A stretch of 64,000 nucleotides of DNA from Paraburkholderia sejongensis (GTDB lineage: Bacteria > Pseudomonadota > Gammaproteobacteria > Burkholderiales > Burkholderiaceae): contig NZ_JAJITD010000005.1 in assembly GCF_020880815.1 (NCBI RefSeq), positions 310,001 to 374,000 on the forward strand, read 5' to 3'. The notes below the pieces were generated by a model that searched no databases, was not told where the DNA came from, and saw only the letters and a list, made by a program, of their open reading frames with translations. Below, piece by piece: positions 1 through 11,733 of the stretch. The first letter of the stretch is position 1. The number at the start of each line of letters is the position of its first letter. The position numbers and the translations under genes are program-made.

Positions 1-734
1 CTGAACGTCATCTTCTGGAAGTGATGCTCGTTCGTATACACAGCCGGGCCGATGAACGTGTGCGAGAAACGCGGCGTTTCGACCGGCTGGTCGTCGCGCA
101 CGAGTTCCATATAGACCTGCGGCGTCACCGCCGTGGTGCCGACGTTCTGCACCTTCGTCTCGACGCCGATCACATAGCTGCCGCGCGTGAACGTATACGT
201 CTTGATGACTTTCAGACCGCCCTTTTCCGGCGACTCGAAGCTCATCTGGAACGAGTTCTGACCGTCCGCCAACTGGGTCGGCTGATTCGGCATCAGCGTG
301 AAGACGTCGTTGTGATTCGGGAAATCGCCACCGAGCAGGCCCGTGCGGGCGAGATAGGTGTGATTGTTGGTGCGGTCGAACAGCGTGATCACGAGATCCG
401 GCTGCTTGCCGTCGCCTTCCTTCAGCAGCGACAGGCGCGATACCGTGCCGCCGCGGGTGTCGATTTCGCCGCTATAGACGTCGGTGCTGAACTTGACCAG
501 TTGCGATTGCGTGGCGGCCGGCGCGTTGCCGGGCGCTGCTGCGTTGGTGGCCGGCAGATCGGCCGGCTGGGTTCCCGGCGTCGTGGTTCCCGGTGCGGCG
601 CTGCCCGTGGTCTGGGTCGGCGTCGTGCTCGGGAAGAACATCGACGGGCGTCCGTGGTCGCGTTGCCAGTTGTCGAACAGCATGACAGCTGACATGAAAA
701 AGATGACCCATAGGACGGTGCGTTTGATATCCAT
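1..734 (-). CDS. yidC: Membrane protein insertase YidC (N-terminal part, cut by window edge)
   Basis: YidC inserts and folds inner-membrane proteins, alone or with SecYEG. The visible 244 codons begin [19 protein letters not shown], a single N-terminal membrane anchor. A Pro/Thr/Ala-rich linker (about residues 30-75) follows, then the start of the large periplasmic beta-supersandwich domain that is typical of Gram-negative YidC ([20 protein letters not shown] and onward). The catalytic five-helix insertase domain lies beyond position 1. The gene is last in the divergent rpmH-rnpA-yidD-yidC block and starts 30 bases after the yidD stop, which supports co-transcription. No frame break is seen in the visible part. 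Confidence 0.96.
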   Translation of the reverse strand, partial: MDIKRTVLWVIFFMSAVMLFDNWQRDHGRPSMFFPSTTPTQTTGSAAPGTTTPGTQPADLPATNAAAPGNAPAATQSQLVKFSTDVYSGEIDTRGGTVSRLSLLKEGDGKQPDLVITLFDRTNNHTYLARTGLLGGDFPNHNDVFTLMPNQPTQLADGQNSFQMSFESPEKGGLKVIKTYTFTRGSYVIGVETKVQNVGTTAVTPQVYMELVRDDQPVETPRFSHTFIGPAVYTNEHHFQKMTF

Positions 735-764
735 GCGTTGTCTCAGTGTCGATGGAACGGCGCG

Positions 765-995
765 TCAGCGCTTTTCAGAAGTGGGTGGCGGGACGAGATC
801 GATGCCGCCCGCGGAAAACGGGTGACAGCGGCAAACACGCCTCACGGCGAGATAAGTCCCGCGCGCGGCGCCATGATACTGGATTGCCTCGCGCGCGTAA
901 TCAGAACAGGAAGGGTAAAAACGGCACCGGTCGCCAAGCATGGGGCTGATGGCGAGCTTGTAAAAACGCAATAAAGCGAAGAGTACCGTTTGCAT
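765..995 (-). CDS. yidD: Membrane protein insertion efficiency factor YidD
   Basis: A 76-residue protein with the family hallmark: an amphipathic N-terminus ([14 protein letters not shown]), then the Cys-containing core [16 protein letters not shown] and [18 protein letters not shown]. YidD is a small membrane-associated factor that helps YidC-dependent insertion. It sits between rnpA and yidC, its usual place. The ATG at 995 leaves about 114 bases after the rnpA stop; the short C-terminal tail (PPPTSEKR) is not conserved. Length is normal for the family. Confidence 0.93.
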   Translation of the reverse strand: MQTVLFALLRFYKLAISPMLGDRCRFYPSCSDYAREAIQYHGAARGTYLAVRRVCRCHPFSAGGIDLVPPPTSEKR

Positions 996-1109
996 GGCAG
1001 GTGCGGCCGGAGGGCGCCGCGCAACAACGTGGAGTACCGGGCGACGTCCACACCCTGGAAGCTGCCGGCGCAGGATGAATTGCGTCGGAAGGGTGCGGCG
1101 ATCCCTGCG

Positions 1110-1598
1110 TCATTCCGTCCTCGGTGCCTCCGCGGGGGGCGCCTGACGACGGGTAATTTCGCGCGCTGCCTTGTCGAGCAACGCCTCGATTTCGCTGCGG
1201 CACAGCGCCTTCAACGGCGGCGACGACGCACTCGGCATAGCCTTTTTGTCGAACCGCGTATGCAGACGCAGCAGCACATCCCAACCGCCGAATTCGGCGC
1301 GCCGCAGCCGGAACGACTCGCGCGCGATCCGGCGCACCAGATTTCGCGTGGCCGCGCGCGGCGCATACTTCTTGCCGATCACGAGGCCGAGTCGCGCCTC
1401 ATTGCCGGTGGGCCGCCCGTACACAACGAAGTGCGCGGTACGGCGCCAGGGCCGCAAACGAAAAACGGATGAAAATTCATCCGTTTTTAGCAGCCTTGCG
1501 GCTTTGGGGAAGGCGGCTTGCGCTGGCAACGGAACCGAGCCCGGTTGCTGCGCCCCGGCCGTTCCCGCTTCGCCGCGGGCTTCGGTCACAGCGCGCAA
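1110..1598 (-). CDS. rnpA: Ribonuclease P protein component
   Basis: This is the basic protein subunit of RNase P, which helps the RNA subunit trim tRNA 5' leaders. The core runs from [19 protein letters not shown] to the conserved RNA-binding block [16 protein letters not shown]. The 162-residue reading used here has about 28 extra N-terminal residues compared with the core. There is no internal ATG close to the core, so the ATG at 1598 is taken, but a non-ATG start nearer residue 25 is possible. It lies 10 bases after rpmH. A strong terminator-shaped palindrome falls inside codons 37-46 (see 1461-1488). Confidence 0.93.
   Translation of the reverse strand: MRAVTEARGEAGTAGAQQPGSVPLPAQAAFPKAARLLKTDEFSSVFRLRPWRRTAHFVVYGRPTGNEARLGLVIGKKYAPRAATRNLVRRIARESFRLRRAEFGGWDVLLRLHTRFDKKAMPSASSPPLKALCRSEIEALLDKAAREITRRQAPPAEAPRTE
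1461..1488 (-). terminator. Terminator-shaped palindrome inside rnpA
   Basis: AAAAACGGATGAA and TTCATCCGTTTTT form a perfect 13-base inverted repeat with two central bases (effective loop 4-6 nt). Read on the minus strand it is a GC-cored hairpin followed by five U residues. It lies within rnpA codons for [12 protein letters not shown], just downstream of rpmH. Such a site could trim transcription between the abundant L34 message and the rarely needed RnpA message. The hairpin is seen; its activity is inferred. Confidence 0.55.
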
Positions 1599-1608
1599 TC
1601 CGCTCGCC

Positions 1609-1743
1609 TTAGATCGCGAGGCGCTTGCGGCCCTTCGCGCGACGTGCGTTGATGACCTTGCGGCCGCCAGCGGTCTTCATGCGAACGCGAAAGCCGTGGG
1701 TGCGCTTGCGACGGGTAACGGAAGGTTGGTAAGTACGTTTCAT
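1609..1743 (-). CDS. rpmH: 50S ribosomal protein L34
   Basis: A 44-residue protein starting [20 protein letters not shown] and ending [11 protein letters not shown], the standard L34 length and sequence pattern. L34 is a very basic structural protein of the large ribosomal subunit. The ATG at 1743 is preceded by GAGAGCAAC on the minus strand (a GAGAG ribosome binding site). It is first in the rpmH-rnpA-yidD-yidC block and divergent from dnaA across a 383-base gap, the classical bacterial origin-region arrangement. Confidence 0.98.
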
Positions 1744-2126
1744 GTTGCTCTCACTTGATCGAAAAAAACCGCGCGATCATCGCTGAAAGCGCAATGGCCG
1801 GTGGTTTACTGAAATTGGTTTTCGCGGAACCCGCTATTTAAGCTGGTTTTTCGTTGGCCGTCAATAGTTTAGCCTGGATCGGGAAGCGCGCGCATCTGTC
1901 CGGGCAGGTGATCGGTCCCTGTGGATAACTCACTGGCGACTCCGTTTTGGCGTTAGAATCTCGCCTTACTTCCCAAAAATATTGCACGTCGCTCCGGCAC
2001 GTTTGTCCCGCAAACCCTTGTGGCACAAGCGCCTGGGGCGTTTACGCCTGGCTGCTCAGGGCCTTGTTGCGCGCTCGCGACAGGGGCAGCGGCGAGCCCC
2101 GTGCACACCATAACGACAGCATCTTG
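1744..2126. promoter_or_regulatory. rpmH-dnaA intergenic region (dnaA promoter, possible oriC)
   Basis: This is the divergent gap where many bacteria place oriC. It holds one perfect DnaA box (1920-1928), a plausible dnaA -10 element TAGAAT at 1954-1959 about 26 bases downstream of the box, and AT-rich patches at 1800-1870. Only one perfect box was found, which is few for an origin. The box position fits DnaA autoregulation of its own gene. Divergent rpmH promoter elements were not clearly identified. Whether replication starts here cannot be decided from this sequence alone. Confidence 0.5.
1920..1928 (-). promoter_or_regulatory. DnaA box
   Basis: TGTGGATAA, the exact reverse complement of the consensus TTATCCACA, lies upstream of the dnaA -10 candidate. 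It is the only perfect box in the rpmH-dnaA gap. Proximity to the dnaA promoter suggests repression of dnaA by its product, as known in other bacteria. Confidence 0.75.
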
Positions 2127-3722
2127 ATGAACGAATTCTGGCAACACTGTTCCGCATTGCTAGAGCGTGAGCTTACGCCCCAGCAGTACGTGACGTGGAT
2201 CAAACCATTGGCCCCGGTCGCCTTCGACGCCGATGCGAACACGTTGAGCATCGCCGCGCCGAACCGCTTCAAGCTCGACTGGGTCAAGAGCCAGTTCTCC
2301 GGCCGCATCGCGGATATGGCCCGCGATTTCTGGCAAGCCCCGATCGACGTGCAATTCGTGCTGGATCCGAAAGCCGGCATGCGCGGCCCTGCAGCCGCGC
2401 CGGCTCCAGCGCCGGTGCGCGCGGCGTCGGCGGCTCCCCAGGGTCACCACGCGGGTGGCTCGGCTGCCGTCGATGCTGCGGTCGGCGCGGTGCAGGCTGC
2501 TCATTTTGCGCGCGCGAATCCGGCCGCAGCCGCGGCAGCCGCGGCCGCACAACACGCGAACGCACGCGCCGCGGCCGATGACGCCGCCGACCTCGACTTG
2601 CCGAGCCTCGACGCCAACGAAGCCGCCGCCGCGCGGCGCACGTGGCGGCCCGGCCAGGGCGCGGGCGCGCCAGCAGCCGGCGAGAGCGACTCGATGTACG
2701 AGCGCTCGAAGCTGAACCCGGTGCTGACCTTCGATAACTTCGTGACCGGTAAGGCGAACCAGCTCGCGCGCGCCGCGGCGATCCAGGTCGCCGATAACCC
2801 GGGCATTTCGTACAACCCGCTGTTCCTGTATGGCGGCGTGGGTCTCGGTAAGACCCACCTGATTCACGCGATCGGCAACCAGCTCTTGATGGACAAGCCC
2901 GGCGCCCGGATCCGCTATATCCACGCGGAACAGTACGTGTCGGACGTGGTGAAGGCGTACCAGCGCAAGGCGTTCGACGACTTCAAGCGCTACTACCACT
3001 CGCTCGATCTGCTGCTGATCGACGATATTCAGTTCTTCTCCGGCAAGTCGCGCACGCAGGAGGAATTCTTCTACGCGTTCGAGGCGCTGGTCGCGAACAA
3101 GGCGCAGGTGATCATCACCAGCGATACGTATCCGAAGGAAATTTCGGGTATCGACGACCGCCTGATCTCGCGCTTCGACTCCGGTCTGACCGTGGCGATC
3201 GAGCCGCCCGAGCTGGAAATGCGCGTCGCGATTCTGATGCGCAAGGCGCAATCGGAATTCGTGAGCCTGAACGAGGACGTCGCGTTCTTCGTCGCCAAGC
3301 ATCTGCGCTCGAACGTGCGTGAACTCGAAGGCGCGCTGCGCAAGATCCTCGCGTACTCGAAGTTCCACGGCCGCGAAATCACGATCGAACTGACCAAGGA
3401 AGCGCTGAAAGACCTGCTGACGGTGCAGAACCGGCAGATTTCGGTGGAAAACATCCAGAAGACCGTTGCCGATTTCTACAGCATCAAGGTCGCGGATATG
3501 TATTCGAAGAAGCGTCCGGCGAACATCGCGCGGCCGCGGCAGATCGCGATGTATCTGGCCAAGGAACTGACGCAGAAGAGCCTGCCGGAAATCGGCGAGC
3601 TGTTCGGCGGCCGCGACCACACGACGGTGCTGCACGCGGTGCGCAAGATCGCCGACGAGCGCAGCAAGGACGCGCAGCTGAACCACGAGCTGCATGTGCT
3701 GGAGCAGACGCTGAAGGGGTAA
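2127..3722 (+). CDS. dnaA: Chromosomal replication initiator DnaA
   Basis: DnaA binds DnaA boxes, melts the origin and recruits DnaB. The start [20 protein letters not shown] gives 531 residues. Domain I spans about residues 1-85. A long Ala/Pro-rich linker (domain II, about 85-195, including a nine-residue Ala run) follows. The AAA+ domain has Walker [10 protein letters not shown] near 236-244 and Walker [11 protein letters not shown] near 296-305. The C-terminal box-binding signature [15 protein letters not shown] starts near residue 494. The linker makes the protein longer than the roughly 467 residues of E. coli DnaA. First gene of dnaA-dnaN-gyrB. Confidence 0.98.
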   Translation: MNEFWQHCSALLERELTPQQYVTWIKPLAPVAFDADANTLSIAAPNRFKLDWVKSQFSGRIADMARDFWQAPIDVQFVLDPKAGMRGPAAAPAPAPVRAASAAPQGHHAGGSAAVDAAVGAVQAAHFARANPAAAAAAAAAQHANARAAADDAADLDLPSLDANEAAAARRTWRPGQGAGAPAAGESDSMYERSKLNPVLTFDNFVTGKANQLARAAAIQVADNPGISYNPLFLYGGVGLGKTHLIHAIGNQLLMDKPGARIRYIHAEQYVSDVVKAYQRKAFDDFKRYYHSLDLLLIDDIQFFSGKSRTQEEFFYAFEALVANKAQVIITSDTYPKEISGIDDRLISRFDSGLTVAIEPPELEMRVAILMRKAQSEFVSLNEDVAFFVAKHLRSNVRELEGALRKILAYSKFHGREITIELTKEALKDLLTVQNRQISVENIQKTVADFYSIKVADMYSKKRPANIARPRQIAMYLAKELTQKSLPEIGELFGGRDHTTVLHAVRKIADERSKDAQLNHELHVLEQTLKG

Positions 3723-4169
3723 CGGGGAAGCCGCGGAATTAGCGGGAGTTGGCGAGAAAAAGGCCGGCGAAGCGAGAGAGCGAAGCAGGAAGGGCAGCGG
3801 GATCGGGCGGCGCGACGAGCGCCTGAACCGGATAGGAGTCCGGGCGAAAGTGGCGAAATGCGAGGGAAGGCTGATCGAAAGCGGCGCTTCAGATCCGCCG
3901 CCGATCGCGCCGGACTTCGCAGTGCCGGCAAGAACCGCCAGCCACCCCGATTCCGCACCGCAAAATCGACCTGTTTATTCCCGAACTCGCCCCCAATTTA
4001 GTGAGGCGGTCCCGTTTTCAGGCACAATACAGGTTTAACCGCCCGGCGGCCGCGGGCGGATTTTCACGCCGTGTCGGGCGCTAGCGTGGCGCCGGCGGGG
4101 AGCCGCGGCTGCACGCTGGAGCGCTTGTCCCGCAAGGCGTGCAGGCCGTTATATCAACGAAGGAACCTT
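3723..4169. other. dnaA-dnaN intergenic gap (447 bases)
   Basis: No convincing gene. The first 130 bases are purine-rich on the plus strand (many GGCGAGAAA and GCGAGAGAG-like words). A possible dnaN promoter lies near 4010-4036 (GTTTTCAGGCACAATACAGG), but no strong -35/-10 pair is visible. No perfect DnaA box was found. Confidence 0.4.
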
Positions 4170-7858
<3,689 letters not shown>

Positions 7859-7889
7859 GGGTAGTTGTAGATAGCCGCATAACCTGAGA

Positions 7890-7929
7890 AAAAAAGACCC
7901 ATAAGTTGAGAAACTTATGGGTCTTTTTT
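7890..7929. terminator. Strong bidirectional terminator after gyrB
   Basis: A perfect 18-base inverted repeat (7890-7907 with 7912-7929), core GACCCATAAGTT / AACTTATGGGTC, loop of four bases, flanked by A6 on the left and T6 on the right. It closes gyrB and marks the boundary between the replication genes and the accessory segment. Confidence 0.9.
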
Positions 7930-8116
7930 GTTAATAGCCCGGACCCATGAAAGAGTCGGCGAGGTGGTCGGTGTCTGATAGTCTTGGAGGATGGTGACCA
8001 CGGGCCGATGACTGGCGGGTAATCAGCTTCATGACAAGAACGGGCGAATACAAGGCACGACCCCGAGCGCAGCGGCCGCACTGTTGACGAGTCGGTCAAG
8101 AACGGAGGTACTGGCG

Positions 8117-9301
8117 ATGTTTGACTATCTGCGCGATTTCCCCATACCAGCCGAACTTCTACCACGTCGGCTTCACGACCTGCTGACGGCCGTGGGCACT
8201 GGCCACGGGGTGAGAGTCGACGTGTGCCAGACATACGACCATGACCCTCACGGACCGAACCGCGAATACCTTCATATGCTCATGGCGGCTGTCGACGACG
8301 ATGGGCAAGCCTTGCCGTTCATCGATAACAGTGAAGGCGTGGTCGCACATTCGGTCCCAGTGCTCCGTGAAAAAGGGGCATCCAGGAATTATTCGCCAAG
8401 CCTCGATGGCCACGACTACATTATCGCCGCGTGGGGGAGTGGGTCGTTTTACTCCTACAACCTTGCGGAAAAAGTGTGGATGATGCTGGGTCTGACGCCG
8501 AGATGCATCGGAAACGACACCCAGCGGCTTGTCTACGATGACCTCGGCGTCCCGGAGATTGCCGTCGCGGAAGGGGAGGTGTCGGGACGCTATCACTGGG
8601 AGTCCTCTCGGGACATCAAGTGGAGCATGTCCAATGAGTATCTGCGCAAGTATTTGTGGATGCGCGGGAAACGGGGGGTGCGCGTGTTTTTTTACGAGGC
8701 GGTTGTAGAGGACCGTCGCGAACTACGCGACCTGATGGATGGCGAGCAATACGTTGACATCAACCAGGAGGGAGGTTGGTATAGCGCCGATCATACATGG
8801 ACGACCGCCATTGATTTTCCAACGGGAAGAATTTGCTTGCAGGCTTACTCCCCATATCCAGACACCGATTGGATCAGAAATTGGAAGGAAGCCAAGGGTG
8901 AGAATCTGACGAAGTTGATTCCATCAATCGTTCGCGAACTGGCGCAAGGAGCTACCGAGATTGCTCGGCTTGTTGCGGAGGCAGAAGTCCGAGCAGAAGC
9001 ACAAAGAAGAGAGTGGGAAGTCGAGCGGCAAAAGCGACTAAAGGAGGAGGCTGAACGCCGGGCGGCGACTGCCTTGAAAGAAAGCAAGGCAGATCTGTTG
9101 CAGTTCATTGCTCGGTGGGCTGAGGCACGCAACATTGAACAGTTTCTTGCCGACGTAGAGAAGGACTTGTCAAAATTCGATCCTGCGGTCCGAGAGACTT
9201 TGAGTGACCGTCTTCGGGCCGCTCGGGAATTGTTCGACGAGGGATCAGCTCTTGAGCATCTCAAGCGCTGGAAAACTCCCCAGGAGCGTTTGGAGGAGTG
9301 A
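8117..9301 (+). CDS. Hypothetical protein with C-terminal charged coiled coil (accessory gene)
   Basis: I do not recognise this family. The ATG at 8117 is chosen because GGAGG (8104-8108) lies eight bases upstream; this gives 394 residues. The first 270 residues look globular and rich in Trp, Tyr and Asp (GHDYIIAAWGSGSFYSYNLA, YHWESSRDIKWSMSNEYLRK), with no signal peptide or membrane segment. Residues about 284-330 are a highly charged helix (REWEVERQKRLKEEAERRAA), followed by another helical stretch ending KTPQERLEE. GC content is lower than in neighbours, and the downstream end abuts a transposase fragment, so horizontal transfer is likely. It stands alone after the gyrB terminator. A defence or mobile-element cargo role is possible but unproved. 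Confidence 0.75.
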   Translation: MFDYLRDFPIPAELLPRRLHDLLTAVGTGHGVRVDVCQTYDHDPHGPNREYLHMLMAAVDDDGQALPFIDNSEGVVAHSVPVLREKGASRNYSPSLDGHDYIIAAWGSGSFYSYNLAEKVWMMLGLTPRCIGNDTQRLVYDDLGVPEIAVAEGEVSGRYHWESSRDIKWSMSNEYLRKYLWMRGKRGVRVFFYEAVVEDRRELRDLMDGEQYVDINQEGGWYSADHTWTTAIDFPTGRICLQAYSPYPDTDWIRNWKEAKGENLTKLIPSIVRELAQGATEIARLVAEAEVRAEAQRREWEVERQKRLKEEAERRAATALKESKADLLQFIARWAEARNIEQFLADVEKDLSKFDPAVRETLSDRLRAARELFDEGSALEHLKRWKTPQERLEE

Positions 9302-9345
9302 TGCCGCGCGCGTGCCCGGTCGAAACTTCCGCAAGCCTGACTCAG

Positions 9346-9558
9346 GCCAAAACAGGACCGAATCCCACAGACCGCGCGCGACCCGGTTCAAAGCACGATC
9401 TCATCACCGAAGCGCAGGGCACCCCGCTCGCGGTGACTCTGACAGGCGCCCACCGCAACGACGTTACTCACCTTCAAGCGCTGGTCGAGCTAATTCCGCC
9501 AATTCGCGGCAAGCCACTATCAAAGCCTCGGGTCGTTCAGGGCGACAGAGGCTACTCG
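9346..9558 (+). pseudogene. IS5-family transposase fragment
   Basis: An in-frame piece of a DDE transposase of the IS5 type: AKTGPNPTDRARPGSKHDLI, then TPLAVTLTGAHRNDVTHLQA, IPPIRGKPL and RVVQGDRGYS. Only the middle of the catalytic domain is left. The N-terminus with the first catalytic Asp, and everything after GDRGYS, are missing. The right end falls exactly at the cut end of the serine recombinase on the other strand (both share the bases around 9552-9558), so the two remnants were joined by insertion or deletion. It is not a working element. Confidence 0.8.
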
Positions 9559-9998
9559 CCAGCCATTGCCCGCTTCACCCCTTTCACGATAGTCGAGACA
9601 GGTGAGCCGTCGTTCTCGAACTGCTCGGCGCAGTACGCCACCTGGATGCCTGCGCGGCGGCAAATGTACTCGTAATACGCGCTCTCGTCGGCATCCTGGA
9701 ATCGCCCCCAGCGACTCACGTCATAGACGAGGATTACGGAGAAATCGGCTTTGCCGTTGGCAACATCGGAGATGAGATTCTGGAGGGCGTGGCGACCGTC
9801 GATGCGAAGACCGCTTTTTCCCTCATCGGCATAGGTGCGGACGATTTCGAATCCGCGGCGAAATGCGTAGTCCCGAATCCGGTCGTGTTGGTTCTCGGTC
9901 GAATACTGCTGATGTTCGGTTGACATGCGGACGTACTCAGCTGCCCGTCCGGCCAGGGAGCTGGCTACGACTGCTGCACCCGCGTTGTTGAATGACAT
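9552..9998 (-). pseudogene. Large serine recombinase, truncated after the catalytic domain
   Basis: It starts MSFNNAGAAVVASSLAGRAA, then YVRMSTEHQQYSTENQ with the expected nucleophile Ser in RMST, followed by TYADEGKSGL and VILVYDVSRWGRFQDADESA. These are motifs of the resolvase/invertase catalytic domain. The frame ends at VKGVKRAMAGE, where intact relatives continue into YSREL and a long DNA-binding region of several hundred residues. The missing part is replaced by the IS5-type fragment. It follows the small Cys-motif gene at 10167-10610, a pairing that fits a mobile element. Recombination activity is unlikely. Confidence 0.85.
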
Positions 9999-10166
9999 TC
10001 TCCGCTCCGCAACTCAGACCCAGACACGCGGCAGGCACCGGGCGCAAGGGGAGCCCCAAACGCGAACGCCGCGGTTTCACATCCGGCGGTAGCGTTCCAA
10101 AGCGAGCGGTGACAAGGCAAAGGTAGCAGGCCCGAAGCCAATGTCCATCACGTCATCTCTTTGCAA

Positions 10167-10610
10167 TCATATGCGCGGCGCTGCCGGCGCAGACAGGACG
10201 GCGATGTGGACGGTCCACGCGTCCATTTTTGCAGCGCCGGCATCATCCGCGTGGCACATCACGTAGAAGCCAGAGCCCAGTGGGCGAGGGAGCCCGATGA
10301 CATCCATCTTTGCAATCGGCTTGAACGTGCGTCGCGCGTTGCGCGTCCGCTGCAGGCTGCTGTTGCGCTCCCGATACGCTGGATGCGCGTCCCGATATTC
10401 GCGCCAGTAGCCAGAGTGTCCCGCGCGCCATCTCGCCTGAGCCCGGGCCTGGTTGTCGCGGTAGTCGCTGTCGATGCGGAGCCGGTGGTTCTGCCAGTCG
10501 CGCCGGCGAGCACGCTGGCAGGCGTCCATCGAGCAGTAGCGCTGATGTGGGACATGCGGCAGCGGCACGAACGCGTTGCCACATGAAAGACAAAGGCGGG
10601 TCGGTTTCAT
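10167..10610 (-). CDS. Small Cys-motif (zinc-finger-like) protein of a recombinase-linked element
   Basis: A 147-residue basic protein. The N-terminus has CLSCGNAF and HQRYCSMDACQRARR, giving a CxxC...CxxxxC arrangement that could hold zinc. A region with repeated DYRDNQ, GYWREYRDAHPAYRERNSS and many Arg/Gln residues follows. The start has a good ribosome binding site (GGAGGG before ATG at 10610). The truncated serine recombinase follows 168 bases downstream on the same strand, so the two were probably an operon of one mobile element. A DNA-binding helper of the recombinase is plausible; the molecular function is unknown. Confidence 0.7.
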   Translation of the reverse strand: MKPTRLCLSCGNAFVPLPHVPHQRYCSMDACQRARRRDWQNHRLRIDSDYRDNQARAQARWRAGHSGYWREYRDAHPAYRERNSSLQRTRNARRTFKPIAKMDVIGLPRPLGSGFYVMCHADDAGAAKMDAWTVHIAVLSAPAAPRI

Positions 10611-10879
10611 GGGTCCCTCCGCGCGGGGTGCATGAGCTGAGGGCGGATGCCACGACGAGTTAGCGAAATCATCGGCTGGAGACGGCCATGAAGGGAGACG
10701 ACTCAGTAACTACTTCGCTAAACCGCGACGCCCGCGGTTTCCTGGGGCGCGACAGTCCTCTTACTCATCTTTGTATTCTCCCCGATGCGGGCTTCCCGCC
10801 CACGCCCTGATGGGCGATGGTGATGGGAGATTTCCGTCAGGACGGTCCCAGACGATTATCAGGTTCGACGGCGAGGAAA

Positions 10880-10978
10880 AAAATCTCACCCGTTGGTTCT
10901 AAAAGTCTCACCCGTTGCTTCTCAAGACGGGCGGAGCCTTGTCTGGCGGGACCAAAAATCTCGCATTATGAGTCTCGC
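10880..10978. repeat. Short direct repeats resembling an insertion-sequence end
   Basis: AAAATCTCACCCGTTGGTTCT (10880-10900) is followed at once by AAAAGTCTCACCCGTTGCTTCT (10901-10922), two near-identical units of 21-22 bases. Two degenerate copies of the front half follow: AAAAATCTCGC near 10954 and GAGTCTCGC near 10970. Multiple short repeats at the termini are typical of IS21-type elements, so this may be a leftover end. No istA/istB genes are present. Confidence 0.5.
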
Positions 10979-11255
10979 TACAGTAGTTGGCGCCGAGGAA
11001 TGCAGCTGAGACCTTGAGGAACTTGTGGATCACGTCACGCCAGACAGACGCAGTTGGTTGGCGTCCTCGCTCTTGCAAATCAGCGCGGCAAGCACATTGC
11101 GCACAACCATCCGCTGCTGCACCGGCATCCGCGCCACAGTTTGAAACCTTCGTCGCCACGGTTCATTACCAGATTGGCTGACACCGAATTCCTTTCGCAA
11201 CAAAGCCCAACGTCTGCGAAATTGCACGTCAAAAACCAAGGGCGCGAATCAACAA

Positions 11256-11298
11256 GATACCACTGTAGGTATCGCAAAAAGCCCTATTTCAAGGGCTT
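11256..11298 (-). terminator. Two hairpins, the second terminator-like on the minus strand
   Basis: GATACC/GGTATC (11256-11261 with 11268-11273) and AAGCCCT/AGGGCTT (11279-11285 with 11292-11298). Read on the minus strand, the second hairpin is followed by TTTTTGC, like a weak intrinsic terminator. It could end transcription coming from the AraC/GyrI remnant or from an unannotated short RNA. Confidence 0.35.
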
Positions 11299-11389
11299 AA
11301 ATCAATGTTTTCACTCAAAACTTTGCCGACCACCACAGTGCGGCGTCACGACCCAACAGCAACTCAAATCACCCGCCGTCGCCCCCAAG

Positions 11390-11640
11390 TTATCCACACC
11401 CCCCTCTTAATAACTCCTGTAAAACAGCCCCAACAAATTGTGGGCGAAACCTGAACAAATCCGGCGCGTATACCAACCGCCCCAAAATTCTCCCAGGCTC
11501 CGCCTCTCTGTCCGCTCACGTTCCCAAGGGTTATCGATTCGGCAGCTTGTTGATCTGCAAACGAACTTCGAAGTTATCCACAGACAACAGGGCGCCTTGT
11601 TAACTATTACTACGTATACGTATACAAAGAATATAAAAAC
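11390..11640. other. DnaA-box and AT-rich cluster (candidate replication-origin element)
   Basis: Two perfect DnaA boxes TTATCCACA (11390-11398 and 11574-11582), each embedded in the same 12-mer AAGTTATCCACA and in the same orientation, 184 bases apart. Directly after the second box lies an AT-rich run (11600-11640, including TTAACTATTACTACGTATAC and AATATAAAAA) that could unwind. A near-consensus IHF site (AATCAATGTTTTC, one mismatch) lies at 11300-11312, and a one-mismatch box TGTGGATCA at 11024-11032. These are origin-like components in a non-coding gap; function is inferred. Confidence 0.4.
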
Positions 11641-11733
11641 CAGAGGCAGCGTTAACGTCCCGCGCAACGTATACGCACGCATCGCCCCAAACAACAACCC
11701 AGGCAACCAAGAAAAAGCGAGCAAGCACCCGCG

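Larger units (their letters stand above)
10611..11733. other. 1.1-kb non-coding accessory gap
   Basis: No convincing gene on either strand; short open frames here have no recognisable content. The gap holds IS-end-like short repeats (10880-10978), two hairpins (11256-11298), two perfect DnaA boxes (11390-11398, 11574-11582), an AT-rich stretch (11600-11640) and repeated GTATAC words. From about 11330 on, the plus strand is strikingly rich in C and A (the 60 bases from 11341 hold 28 C and 9 G). Confidence 0.5.

Noticed and set aside
2160..3695. Long minus-strand open frame opposite dnaA (and similar ones opposite dnaN, gyrB, ntrY, gatA, gatB, pckG and others)
   Set aside because: High GC content leaves antisense frames open. 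Their translations are Arg/His/Asp-rich mirror sequences without any family pattern, while the sense genes are certain.
11030..11239. Short minus-strand frame with WRRRFQTVARMPVQQRM as a transposase or DNA-binding start
   Set aside because: Too short, no ribosome binding site and no recognisable motif; treated as non-coding.
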